Assembly (NCBI RefSeq): GCF_032397745.1
Contig: NZ_CP135921.1
Location: forward strand, 6,436,501 to 6,500,500
Length of the DNA: 64,000 nt
DNA from: Bradyrhizobium prioriisuperbiae
Lineage (GTDB): Bacteria; Pseudomonadota; Alphaproteobacteria; Rhizobiales; Xanthobacteraceae
Reading direction: 5' to 3'
Shown: one piece after another, positions 55,418-63,280 of the stretch
How positions within the stretch are numbered: the first letter of the stretch is position 1
How the letters are laid out: the number at the start of each line of letters is the position of its first letter
Notes under the pieces: generated by a model
Database searches by the model: none
What the model was told of the DNA's origin: nothing
The model's input: only the letters and a program-made list of their open reading frames with translations
Program-made: the position numbers and the translations under genes

Positions 55418-56176
55418 ATGGTCGACAGACGAAAGCGTGCGGCGGCACCGCGAGCGCCGGGCAAGGCCGCAACTCCCAAGCGTGCGTCAGCGGCGGTGCA
55501 GGCCGCGATGAGCCGCAAGGCCACCCGGCCGGTAACCGCGCCAGGGGACGCCACAATGACCGACAAGGCCTATGCCTTGCTGGAAGAGCTGATCGTCACC
55601 CTGCAATTGCCGCCCGGCGCTGTGCTGTCGGAGATCGTGCTGGCCAAGCGGCTTGCGACCGGGCGCACGCCGATCCGCGAGGCGTTGCAGCGGTTGTCGC
55701 GCGATGGCCTGGTGAACATCCTGCCGCGCCGCGGCGTGCTGGTCTCCGACATCGATCTCAGTGCGCAGCTGCGGCTGCTCGAGGTTCGCCGCGAGCTGGA
55801 GCGGTTGATGGCGCGGGGTGCGGCCAAACGAGCCACACCGGACGAGCGCCAGGAGTTTGCCGAAATCGCGCGCGGCATGCGCCTTGCGGCGGACAAGGAA
55901 GACGATCTGGCGTTCATGCGGCTCGACCAGCAGTTCAACCTGCTGATCGCCACTTCCTCGCGCAACGAGTTCGCCATGCGCGCGATGGGGGTGATGCATG
56001 GCCTGTCGCGCCGCTTCTGGTATCAGCACTACAAGCAGGCCGCCGACCTGCCGCTGGCCGCACGGCTGCACGCCGAAGTCGCCGAAGCGGTTGCCGTCCA
56101 GGATATCAAGCAGGCGGGGGCCGCATCCGACGCGCTGATGAGCTACATCGAGAGCTTCGCCCGCTCCACATTGTGA
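55418..56176 (+). CDS. GntR family regulator with FCD domain
   Basis: 252 residues. A basic, Ala/Lys/Arg-rich tail of about 45 residues comes first. The winged helix-turn-helix follows (~50-115; PPGAVLSEIVLAKRLATGRTP, quoted in part, then IREALQRLSRDGLVNILPRRG). The all-helical FCD ligand domain is at ~120-245, with metal-binding-type Asp/His positions (FMRLDQQFN, MHGLSRRFWYQHY). FadR/VanR-type regulators respond to small organic acids. The repeated sites at 53751 and 57993 are its best candidate operators. Confidence 0.92.
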   Translation: MVDRRKRAAAPRAPGKAATPKRASAAVQAAMSRKATRPVTAPGDATMTDKAYALLEELIVTLQLPPGAVLSEIVLAKRLATGRTPIREALQRLSRDGLVNILPRRGVLVSDIDLSAQLRLLEVRRELERLMARGAAKRATPDERQEFAEIARGMRLAADKEDDLAFMRLDQQFNLLIATSSRNEFAMRAMGVMHGLSRRFWYQHYKQAADLPLAARLHAEVAEAVAVQDIKQAGAASDALMSYIESFARSTL

Positions 56177-56180
56177 CCGA

Positions 56181-56492
56181 TCAGGCCGGCTGGGTCTTGC
56201 CGCGGAGAACTTCGACGGCAGCGGCGAGATCGGCCGAGGTCAGCTCCCACTCATTGTCGAAATTGGCAACGACGCGCTCCATGAATGTCTTGTGCAGGCT
56301 CCTGGCGGCTTCGGCGTCGGCCAGATGGTCGTACAACAGGGCGAATGCCAGTTGCGCCGGCTCCGGGCCCTCATAGCTCCACTCGAATCCAAAGTCGGTC
56401 AGCCGCAATTGATCGCAGGCAGCGGACAGCGGCTGGCCGTCGACCGTGACGACAATCCCGTCGATCGTCCGGTCACCCGCATAGTGTTTCAT
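56181..56492 (-). CDS. DUF6166-like protein
   Basis: 103 residues. It opens MKHYAGDRTIDGIVVTVDG and has the GFEWSYEGPEPAQLAFALL core, which I recognise as the DUF6166 pattern; no function is known. The GGAGG site before the ATG is strong. It is the last gene of a tightly spaced minus-strand operon (25 bases after the small membrane protein) led by the sterol-desaturase-family gene. Confidence 0.7.
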   Translation of the reverse strand: MKHYAGDRTIDGIVVTVDGQPLSAACDQLRLTDFGFEWSYEGPEPAQLAFALLYDHLADAEAARSLHKTFMERVVANFDNEWELTSADLAAAVEVLRGKTQPA

Positions 56493-56517
56493 GAAATTCC
56501 TCCAGCGCTGTCACGGA

Positions 56518-56715
56518 CTACTTCGGCGGCGCGGTCGGCTTGACGTCTTTTTTGACGACTTCGGGAAACACCCACATCGCGGCGGTGGCGAACACGCCGA
56601 GAAAGGCGACGGCGTAGCTGGGGCCGCTCTGACCGAGATGGATCATGAAGGCATAGCCGGCCGCGGCCGTGGCGAGGCAGGCCACCGACAGCAGCGCTTT
56701 GATGTGAGGGGGCAT
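56518..56715 (-). CDS. Small two-helix membrane protein
   Basis: 65 residues with two hydrophobic helices (~7-26 and ~33-50) and a Lys/Pro-rich cytoplasmic-type tail. No family recognised. A GGAGAG site precedes the ATG. The spacing of 21 bases to the gene upstream and 25 to the one downstream shows operon membership. It may be a subunit or stabiliser of the membrane proteins encoded with it. Confidence 0.6.
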   Translation of the reverse strand: MPPHIKALLSVACLATAAAGYAFMIHLGQSGPSYAVAFLGVFATAAMWVFPEVVKKDVKPTAPPK

Positions 56716-56736
56716 GGCAGTCTCTCCTGGTCCGGA

Positions 56737-57129
56737 TCAGATCAGCGGTGCAATCCCGCCAACGACATTGCTCGCAAGCAGCAGCAGCGCAAGGGCAAAC
56801 GTACAGGCGGAGAGGGCCAGTCCTTGCCGTCCGTCGCGGAGGCGTCGCGGCAGCGCCTGGAACAGCTCGGGCATGAACAGGAACAGCAGGCCGGCCATGA
56901 TGATAATGGTGGTCCAGCGCAGCGCGCCGGCGGCAAAATGCAGCGTCGCGGTTGATAGCGCAAGCCAGAGCACGGTGTTCGTCAGCACCAGGAGTGTCGA
57001 AATCGGCCCCCGGTCGGTCCGGCGAGCAAGCGGATACATTCCGGCCAGTTGAAAGAAACCGAGGCAGCAGATGCCCCAGAGCAGGGAAAACCAGCCCAGC
57101 GCCTGGATGTTCGGTTCGATCTGGCTCAT
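56737..57129 (-). CDS. Four-helix membrane protein, unknown function
   Basis: 130 residues with four hydrophobic helices, beginning MSQIEPNIQALGWFSLLWG. This ATG has GGGAG at the right distance; the ATG two codons earlier would overlap the site. No family is recognised. It lies 33 bases after the sterol-desaturase-family gene and may work with it in the membrane. Confidence 0.65.
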   Translation of the reverse strand: MSQIEPNIQALGWFSLLWGICCLGFFQLAGMYPLARRTDRGPISTLLVLTNTVLWLALSTATLHFAAGALRWTTIIIMAGLLFLFMPELFQALPRRLRDGRQGLALSACTFALALLLLASNVVGGIAPLI

Positions 57130-57162
57130 GGGCATCTCCCGGACAGCGCAGGGGGCGGCGGC

Positions 57163-57954
57163 TTATTCCGCCGGGGCTGAGACTGATGTCGCCGACAGGC
57201 GCGGAGTCCTGGCGGTCCGGCGCATGTCGGTTTTGACATGGCGTGTGCTGGTGCCATTGAAGACATGACCGAGCAGGCCCCGATTGAGGTCCGAGGTAGC
57301 GAACAGATAGTCCATCACCGGGAAAGTGAGGTTCATGTTGCGCTCCATCATGATCGACTGGTGGTGGTGCGCGGTGTGGTGCCGGCGGATGGTGTTGACG
57401 AACGGCATGGTGCGGACGAACCAGTTCTCCTCGACATGGCAGCAAAAGTGCATGAACTCGTAGATCAGGTACATCGAGGTGGTGGTCGAGATCAGCAGCC
57501 AGCCCACGTTGGGCGAAATCAGCAGGCCGGCGACGATGGCGGCGGGGATCGACATGAAGGTGAAAACGACAAGCGCATAGGGCGGGAAGAACGTCACGCG
57601 CCAGTCATGGTGATCGGCGAAGCGCATCTCCTGCTCGGTGAAGAACTGGTGATGCATCAGGGTATGGCGGCTGTAGATCGCGCGCAGCAGCGCGATGTTG
57701 GACGGGCGATGCATGACGTAACGGTGCACGGCCCATTCGAAGAAGTTGGCGATCAGAAAGATGGCCGGCACCGTCAGCCACTCCCACCAGCGAACGGCGC
57801 GAATGTTGGCGATGTAGACGTACAACGCGGTGAAGCCGATGGTGTAGATCAGCACCACATGAAGCCAGCCATTGTACCAGCCGGCCACGCGCTGGCGATA
57901 ATTCGCCCGGTAGCTGCGTTGCCGGTCGGTCATGGGGGTAGCTGCGAGTTCCAT
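57163..57954 (-). CDS. Sterol desaturase/fatty acid hydroxylase family protein
   Basis: 263 residues, an integral membrane di-iron enzyme. The histidine boxes are all visible: HRYVMHRP (~88-95), HTLMHHQFF (~107-115), HFCCH (~170) and HHTAHHHQ (~195-202). The family hydroxylates or desaturates sterols, fatty acids and carotenoids with O2; the substrate here is unknown. A GGAGG site lies five bases before the ATG. It heads a four-gene operon whose promoter region has the operator-like palindrome. Confidence 0.9.
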   Translation of the reverse strand: MELAATPMTDRQRSYRANYRQRVAGWYNGWLHVVLIYTIGFTALYVYIANIRAVRWWEWLTVPAIFLIANFFEWAVHRYVMHRPSNIALLRAIYSRHTLMHHQFFTEQEMRFADHHDWRVTFFPPYALVVFTFMSIPAAIVAGLLISPNVGWLLISTTTSMYLIYEFMHFCCHVEENWFVRTMPFVNTIRRHHTAHHHQSIMMERNMNLTFPVMDYLFATSDLNRGLLGHVFNGTSTRHVKTDMRRTARTPRLSATSVSAPAE

Positions 57955-57992
57955 GGAGGCCTCCGTGCGATCCTAAATTAGTGCAATTCCAT

Positions 57993-58015
57993 CTGACATA
58001 TTAGTCGCATGTCAG
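57993..58015 (-). promoter_or_regulatory. Operator-like palindrome of the desaturase operon
   Basis: Arms CTGACAT and ATGTCAG are perfectly inverted around nine bases, 39 bases upstream of the desaturase start. The left part, CTGACATATTA, is identical to the site at 53751 upstream of the MFS gene, which argues for one shared regulator. Confidence 0.65.
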
Positions 58016-58280
58016 ATAAAAGCAAGTCCGGCCGCGAAGGGGCGTCTCGTCGCGGAATCGGTCGCCAGCAGTCGCGAAATGGTGTGGTCGAAACGACCGC
58101 TCCGGCCGGTCGCATTCCCCGTATTTTCCTAAACTGTGAGGTCCGTCACATTTCCCGGCGCATCAAGCGATTATGGTTGAGTCGCGCATTTCAGGGCTCG
58201 CAAGTCTGGGCCACCAGTTTTTGATGACGGATTTTTTTCACTTGGGACAGCCTTCAATTCAGGGCTGGGGGAGCATCATC

Positions 58281-60260
58281 ATGAGCGCCGTCGCAATTTC
58301 CAACAACGACATGGTTTATCTGCACTGGAACGTGGCCGAGAAAATCCCGGATTGTCTCGGCTTCAGTGTGATCCGGCATGATGCGAAGACCGGCTCGAGG
58401 CAGCCGGTGCCGGCCATGGTCGGCTTTTCGTCGACCCCGGCCAAGGCGGCCGGCGTCAACAAGGCGGCGGGAAAAACGTTCGAAACCACCGACATCTGGC
58501 CGGTGCAGAAATATTCCTGGAAGGATCTGTTTGCGAAGCGGGGCGGGACCTACTGGTACGAAATCGTGCCGATGCTGGGCAAACCCGGTAGCTTGAAGCC
58601 GGATGCCGGCCGTACCATGCGGACCAACAGTGTCACGGTCGACAGCCATCACGGCGATTGTTCGGTGTATTTCAATCGCGGCATCATCTCGACACAGGCG
58701 ATCGCGCACAGCCTGCCCAAAGGCAAGGGCGGCAAGCCCAGCACGGAGTTTCTCAAGACCGAGATCGCGAAGCCTGACAGCCCGCTGCGGAAACGACTGG
58801 TCGGCGACCTCGAAACCGGCGTCCTGTCCCTGCTCGAGCGCGCCAAGAGCGAGCCGGGGGGCACGTGCTATTGCGCCCTGTATGAATTGTCCGACCAGGA
58901 TCTGGTCGATCACCTGGCCTCGCTGAAAAAGAAAGTCCACATCGTGCTGTCGAATGCGGGTGATGACACCGAGGACGGCAGCAAGGATGGCGACAGCACC
59001 AATGTGGAGGCCCGCAAGAAGCTCCACAAGCTCAAGCTGGACATCAAGGATCGCATGCTCATCAAAGGGCATATCGGCCACAACAAGTTCGTGGTCTATG
59101 CCAACAAAAAGGGGCCGCAGGCGGTGCTGTCGGGCAGCACCAACTGGACGCCGACCGGGCTGTGCGCGCAGAGCAACAACGCCATCGTGATCGAATCGCC
59201 GGAGCTCGCGAAACAGTATCTTGCCTATTGGAAGATCCTGCAGGCCGACACCGTCAAAGCGAAGAAGGATCGCTCAAAGCTGCAGGACAAGGGGTTTCGC
59301 GCGGCGAACAAGAAAGAAAAGCCGGATCAGGATCTCGAGGACAGCGCCGACAAGCCAGGCGGAACCGTCCGGGTCTGGTTCTCGCCGAACACGGTGCAGA
59401 AGAGCGTGCCAAGGAGCAAGAAGCCGGGCGTCAAGCCGCCCACACCTGCCGACCTGACCGAGGTGTTCGGTCTGATCGAGAACGCCAAGCAGGGGGCGCT
59501 GTTCCTGGCCTTCATTCCCGGCAATCCGAGCATCGTGTCGAAACTGAAAGAGGTCTACGACGCCAAAACCAAGGGCGGCAAGCTGTTCTACCTGCGCGGC
59601 GCCGCGACGTCGCCGGATCCGGCGAGCGTGTTCCGGGTCGATCTCTATCACCGCTCGGCAACGTCGGACGCGACCGTGCGCGCCGTCGACAATCCGCCGC
59701 AGCTTCGCTCAAAAGCCTCGGTCGCGTCGGTGGCCGGAATTTTCGCGTCGTTCGCGAAATGGGAGGCAGAGATCTACAAGGTGGGTCATGCCGTCATCCA
59801 CGACAAGATCCTGGTGATCGATCCGTTTACCGACAACAGCGTGGTGGTGACCGGCAGTCATAACCTCGGCTTCCGCGCGTCCTACAATAATGACGAAAAC
59901 CTGCTGATCATCCGGGGCAACCGCGAGGTGGCGGAAGCGTATGCGGCCCACGTTCTCGACGTCTACGAGCACTACCGCTGGCGCTGGAAGCTGCAGGAGC
60001 CGCTTCGCGACGCGCTCGAGAAACTGAAAAAGCAAAAGCCGGATGCCAAGTCGGCGGAGCTCTGGAAAGAAGTGATGCAGAAGGTCGCTCCGACCGTCAT
60101 CGACAAGGCCTGGAAGAACTTGAATCCGAGCGACAAGTGGCAGGACTTCTACGTCAAGAACAAGGACTTCCTCGCGGCCGAGACCAACTTCTGGTCGTCG
60201 TTCGGCGGCGAAGGGGTGGCGCGCGGCACCCGCCGGGATCCGGCGCGAGACAATCGGTAG
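58281..60260 (+). CDS. Phospholipase D-like protein
   Basis: 659 residues from the ATG at MSAVAISNND, selected for the GGGGGAG site 9 bases upstream; an in-frame start 36 codons earlier lacks one. Two PLD half-sites are visible. The first is HNKFVVYANKK (H267, K269) followed by SGSTNWT; it lacks the usual Asp seven residues after the His. The second is HDKILVIDP (H507, K509, D514) followed by TGSHNLG. No signal peptide. The enzyme could be a phospholipase or nuclease; a secreted effector role is speculative. A terminator follows. Confidence 0.82.
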   Translation: MSAVAISNNDMVYLHWNVAEKIPDCLGFSVIRHDAKTGSRQPVPAMVGFSSTPAKAAGVNKAAGKTFETTDIWPVQKYSWKDLFAKRGGTYWYEIVPMLGKPGSLKPDAGRTMRTNSVTVDSHHGDCSVYFNRGIISTQAIAHSLPKGKGGKPSTEFLKTEIAKPDSPLRKRLVGDLETGVLSLLERAKSEPGGTCYCALYELSDQDLVDHLASLKKKVHIVLSNAGDDTEDGSKDGDSTNVEARKKLHKLKLDIKDRMLIKGHIGHNKFVVYANKKGPQAVLSGSTNWTPTGLCAQSNNAIVIESPELAKQYLAYWKILQADTVKAKKDRSKLQDKGFRAANKKEKPDQDLEDSADKPGGTVRVWFSPNTVQKSVPRSKKPGVKPPTPADLTEVFGLIENAKQGALFLAFIPGNPSIVSKLKEVYDAKTKGGKLFYLRGAATSPDPASVFRVDLYHRSATSDATVRAVDNPPQLRSKASVASVAGIFASFAKWEAEIYKVGHAVIHDKILVIDPFTDNSVVVTGSHNLGFRASYNNDENLLIIRGNREVAEAYAAHVLDVYEHYRWRWKLQEPLRDALEKLKKQKPDAKSAELWKEVMQKVAPTVIDKAWKNLNPSDKWQDFYVKNKDFLAAETNFWSSFGGEGVARGTRRDPARDNR

Positions 60261-60289
60261 CCGACTGTTGAATTATCGGACATCGAAAA

Positions 60290-60320
60290 GCCGCGCCAAC
60301 AGCGCGGCGTTTGCTTTCTA
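60290..60320 (+). terminator. Rho-independent terminator of the PLD-like gene
   Basis: A 7-bp GC stem, GCCGCGC/GCGCGGC, flanked by AAAA and GTTTGCTTTCT, 30 bases after the stop. Confidence 0.8.
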
Positions 60321-60432
60321 AGGCCAATTCAGGGGCCGGAATCGCGGCTCCAACTCCTGCTCGCGGTGGCCTTCTTTCATGCTTATATACCGGGCTGGGA
60401 TGGCTTCTGGCCGTCCGAACCGCCTGGATGGG

Positions 60433-61236
60433 ATGATGAGAGAGAAAAAGGATATCGTTGAGAACTGGCTGCCGCGCTACACCGGGACGCCGCTGGCCGA
60501 CTTCGGAGACCACGTTCTCCTGACCAATTTCGACAACTACGTCGAATGGTTCGCGGACCACCATGGCGTGCCCGTCAAGGGGGCGGACCGTCCGATGCCC
60601 AATGTCACCGCTGACGGTATCACCCTGATCAATTTCGGTATGGGCAGCCCGAATGCCGCCACCGTGATGGACCTGCTCAGCGCCATCGCACCGAAAGCTG
60701 CGCTGTTTCTCGGCAAGTGCGGCGGCCTCAAGCGCAAGAACCATATCGGCGACCTGATCCTGCCGATCGCAGCCATCCGCGGCGAGGGGACCTCGAACGA
60801 ATACCTGCCGCCGGAGGTGCCGGCGCTGCCGGCCTTCCAGTTGCAGCGCGCGGTCTCATCCTCGATCCGCGACGCCGGGCGGGATTACTGGACCGGCACC
60901 GTCTACACCACCAACCGCCGGGTCTGGGAGCATGACGAGGCGTTCAAGGAGCGGCTGCGCGGCACCCGCAGCATGGCGATCGACATGGAGACCGCGACCA
61001 TCTTTGCCGCGGGGTTCGCCAACCATATTCCGACCGGAGCGCTGCTGCTGGTCTCCGACCAGCCGATGGTCCCCGAAGGCGTGAAGACCGAGGCGTCGGA
61101 CCGGTTGGTGACGGCCAACTTCGTGGAGATGCATATCCGGATCGGGATCGAGGCGCTGAAGCATGTGCGCAGCCGTGGCCAGAGCGTGAAGCATCTGCGC
61201 TTTGAGGACGAGTCCGACGGCGGGCATGTGCCATAA
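60433..61236 (+). CDS. amn: Short-form AMP nucleosidase
   Basis: About 267 residues, shorter than E. coli Amn (which has an extra N-terminal domain) but with the full phosphorylase-like catalytic part: INFGMGSPNAATVMDLL, LFLGKCGGLKRKNHIGDLI, TGTVYTTNRRVWEHDEAF and the ribose-binding SMAIDMETATIF. It splits AMP into adenine and ribose 5-phosphate, a purine-salvage or AMP-level control step in the cytoplasm. Start choice between 60433 and 60436 is open. It is a single-gene unit with terminators on both sides. Confidence 0.88.
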   Translation: MMREKKDIVENWLPRYTGTPLADFGDHVLLTNFDNYVEWFADHHGVPVKGADRPMPNVTADGITLINFGMGSPNAATVMDLLSAIAPKAALFLGKCGGLKRKNHIGDLILPIAAIRGEGTSNEYLPPEVPALPAFQLQRAVSSSIRDAGRDYWTGTVYTTNRRVWEHDEAFKERLRGTRSMAIDMETATIFAAGFANHIPTGALLLVSDQPMVPEGVKTEASDRLVTANFVEMHIRIGIEALKHVRSRGQSVKHLRFEDESDGGHVP

Positions 61237-61571
61237 CGGATCGTGGCGGCTCGTCCTGGCCGAGTATCCGGATCGCGAAGAGAAGGCTGCTCATTGGAGC
61301 GGCCTTTGTATTTTCGTCCAAGATTAAAATCGAATTTAGATTCCCGACAACGTGGTCATCGACGGTCGGCGGATGAAGGCGTTTGTCCGCAGCCTCCCAA
61401 TTCTAAACTCCTATTTAATGTGCCCGCAGCGTCGCCGTGCGTAACACGCATCATGGTCGACGCGTATCACCATCGAAGCCTAACGCTTCCGTGCGGTCTC
61501 GCAGGACTAAACGCACTCGGCCGCCCGGTTCGAGTGAGATTAAATCCAACATCGGAGATGGAGATAGAGTG
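61237..61571. other. Intergenic region before the exported hydrolase
   Basis: This holds the amn terminator at its left end, then two AT-richer stretches (about 61320-61345 and 61398-61422) that may contain the hydrolase promoter. I see no conserved motif or further gene. Confidence 0.45.
61283..61315 (+). terminator. Rho-independent terminator of amn
   Basis: The stem AAGGCTGCTC/GAGCGGCCTT, with one G-U pair, has a four-base loop followed by TGTATTTTC, 46 bases after the stop codon. Confidence 0.85.
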
Positions 61572-62348
61572 ATGACCAAATTACATATGGCTCTTGCAAT
61601 GACGGCCGGACTGCTGAGCCTGCCGCTCGGCGGACTGGCTGCGAATGCCGAAACCGGGGCGCCGGTGAAAGCGCACAATGTGGTGCTGGTGCATGGCGCC
61701 TGGGCCGATGGATCGAGCTGGTCCAAGGTGATCGCGCGCCTGCAGGCGGCCGGGCTCAAGGTGACCGCCGTGCAAAATCCGCTGACGTCGATCGCCGACT
61801 CCGACGCGGCGACGCGCCGGGTGCTGGCGCAGCAGGATGGACCCACCGTGCTGGTCGCGCATTCCTGGGGCGGCACCGTCATCAGCGATGTCGGCAACGA
61901 TCCCAAGGTCTCCGCGCTGGTCTATGTGGCCGCGCGCGCGCCCGATGCCGGTGAAGATTTCGTCGCGCTGTCCGGCAAATTTCCGGTCGGGCCGGTGCGC
62001 GCCGGTGTCAAGGAGCACGACGGGTTCACCACCATTGCCGAAGACCATTTCCTGAAATATTTCGCCAATGGCGTGCCGAAGGCGGAAGCCGAGGTGCTTT
62101 ACGCCGAGCAGCAGCCCGCTGCGGCATCCCTGTTCGGGCAGCGAACCACTGAGGCCGCCTGGCACAGCAAGCCGTCATGGTATGCCGTGTCCAAGCAGGA
62201 CGAGACCATCAATCCGGATTTCGAACGCTTCCTGGCCAAGCGGATGAACGCCACGACCGTCGAGCTGGAGGCGGGGCATCTCTCTCTGGTTTCACATTCG
62301 AAAGAGGTTGCCGACCTGATCCTGGCGGCCGCCGGACAGACAAAGTAA
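61572..62348 (+). CDS. Exported alpha/beta hydrolase
   Basis: 258 residues with a Sec signal peptide (cut near LAANA-ET). The alpha/beta fold starts VVLVHGAWADGSSW; the nucleophile Ser is in VAHSWGG, the acid probably in KQDETI and the His in EAGHLSLVSH. This matches the small esterase group (salicylate esterase/EstC-like) often found in proteobacteria. The periplasmic location suggests action on an incoming ester. Start supported by GGAGATAGAGTG. A GC-rich hairpin lies 33 bases after the stop. Confidence 0.87.
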   Translation: MTKLHMALAMTAGLLSLPLGGLAANAETGAPVKAHNVVLVHGAWADGSSWSKVIARLQAAGLKVTAVQNPLTSIADSDAATRRVLAQQDGPTVLVAHSWGGTVISDVGNDPKVSALVYVAARAPDAGEDFVALSGKFPVGPVRAGVKEHDGFTTIAEDHFLKYFANGVPKAEAEVLYAEQQPAAASLFGQRTTEAAWHSKPSWYAVSKQDETINPDFERFLAKRMNATTVELEAGHLSLVSHSKEVADLILAAAGQTK

Positions 62349-62380
62349 CTGCCAGGCCGTGCAGGCTTCTTAGGACAAAT

Positions 62381-62402
62381 CCGGCGGCCATTGAGCCGCC
62401 GG
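62381..62402 (+). terminator. GC-rich hairpin after the hydrolase gene
   Basis: A perfect 8-bp stem, CCGGCGGC/GCCGCCGG, with a six-base loop, 33 bases beyond the stop. It lacks a T-run, so it may be a weak or Rho-assisted terminator. Confidence 0.45.
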
Positions 62403-62470
62403 CCCCACTTCGTTCGATCGTATGACGGCTCCCTTGCCGAAAATCGGTCGGGGGGCCATATCTGCGTCCC

Positions 62471-63280
62471 ATGACCGAATTCAATTCACTCCAGGACTTC
62501 GTCGATCGGCATCAGCGCCTGTTCGTGTTGACCGGCGCCGGCTGCAGCACGAACTCAGGTATTCCCGATTATCGGGACACGCATGGACAATGGAAACGCC
62601 AGCCGCCGGTCACCTATCAGGCGTTCATGGGAGAGGCGGCAACGCGCCAGCGTTATTGGGCGCGCAGCCTGATCGGATGGCGGCCGTTCGGCCGGGCCCA
62701 GCCCAATGCCGCGCATCGGGCTTTGGCACGGCTTGAAGCAAGGGGCAGCTCCGAACTCATTCTCACCCAGAACGTCGATCGGCTGCATCAGGCGGCCGGC
62801 AGCGACAAGGTGATCGATTTGCACGGCCGGCTCGATCTGGTCCGTTGCATGGGATGCGAACACAAGATCACGCGAAACGAGTTTCAGGACGAACTCAGCC
62901 GATTGAACGCGGGCTGGATTGATCTGGAGGCGACCGATGCGCCCGACGGCGACGCCGATCTCGACATCCAGGATTTTTCCACCTTCGCAGTGCCGGCCTG
63001 CCGGCACTGCGGCGGCATCGTCAAACCGGACGTCGTGTTTTTCGGCGAGAACGTACCCCGCAGTTCCGTCGAGACCGCCACAGAGCACCTGCAACAGTCC
63101 GACGGCATGCTGATCGTCGGAAGCTCGCTGATGGTCTATTCGGGTTTTCGTTTTGTGCAGATGGCGGCCCGCGCAGGCATTCCGATCGCGGCGGTGAATC
63201 TGGGACGCACGCGGGCCGATGACATGCTGGCCTTCAAGCTGGAAGAGGCTTGTGAGACGGCGCTGGAGTTTTTGCTCTGA
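62471..63280 (+). CDS. Sir2-family NAD-dependent deacetylase
   Basis: 269 residues, a full sirtuin. The NAD motif is GAGCSTNSGIPDYRD (~24-38), with the catalytic TQNVDRLHQAAGS and DLHGRL (His). There are two zinc-binding Cys pairs (CMGC ~121-124 and CRHC ~181-184) and VFFGENVP. The GCST-form of the first motif and PDYRDTHGQWK are typical of class II proteobacterial sirtuins. It removes acyl groups from lysines and is cytoplasmic. Its last 47 bases overlap the convergent L,D-transpeptidase gene. Confidence 0.93.
   Translation: MTEFNSLQDFVDRHQRLFVLTGAGCSTNSGIPDYRDTHGQWKRQPPVTYQAFMGEAATRQRYWARSLIGWRPFGRAQPNAAHRALARLEARGSSELILTQNVDRLHQAAGSDKVIDLHGRLDLVRCMGCEHKITRNEFQDELSRLNAGWIDLEATDAPDGDADLDIQDFSTFAVPACRHCGGIVKPDVVFFGENVPRSSVETATEHLQQSDGMLIVGSSLMVYSGFRFVQMAARAGIPIAAVNLGRTRADDMLAFKLEEACETALEFLL

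Noticed and set aside
58009..58224. A 71-codon frame starting inside the operator-like palindrome upstream of the PLD gene
   Set aside because: No ribosome-binding site, no family resemblance, and it overlaps the regulatory site.
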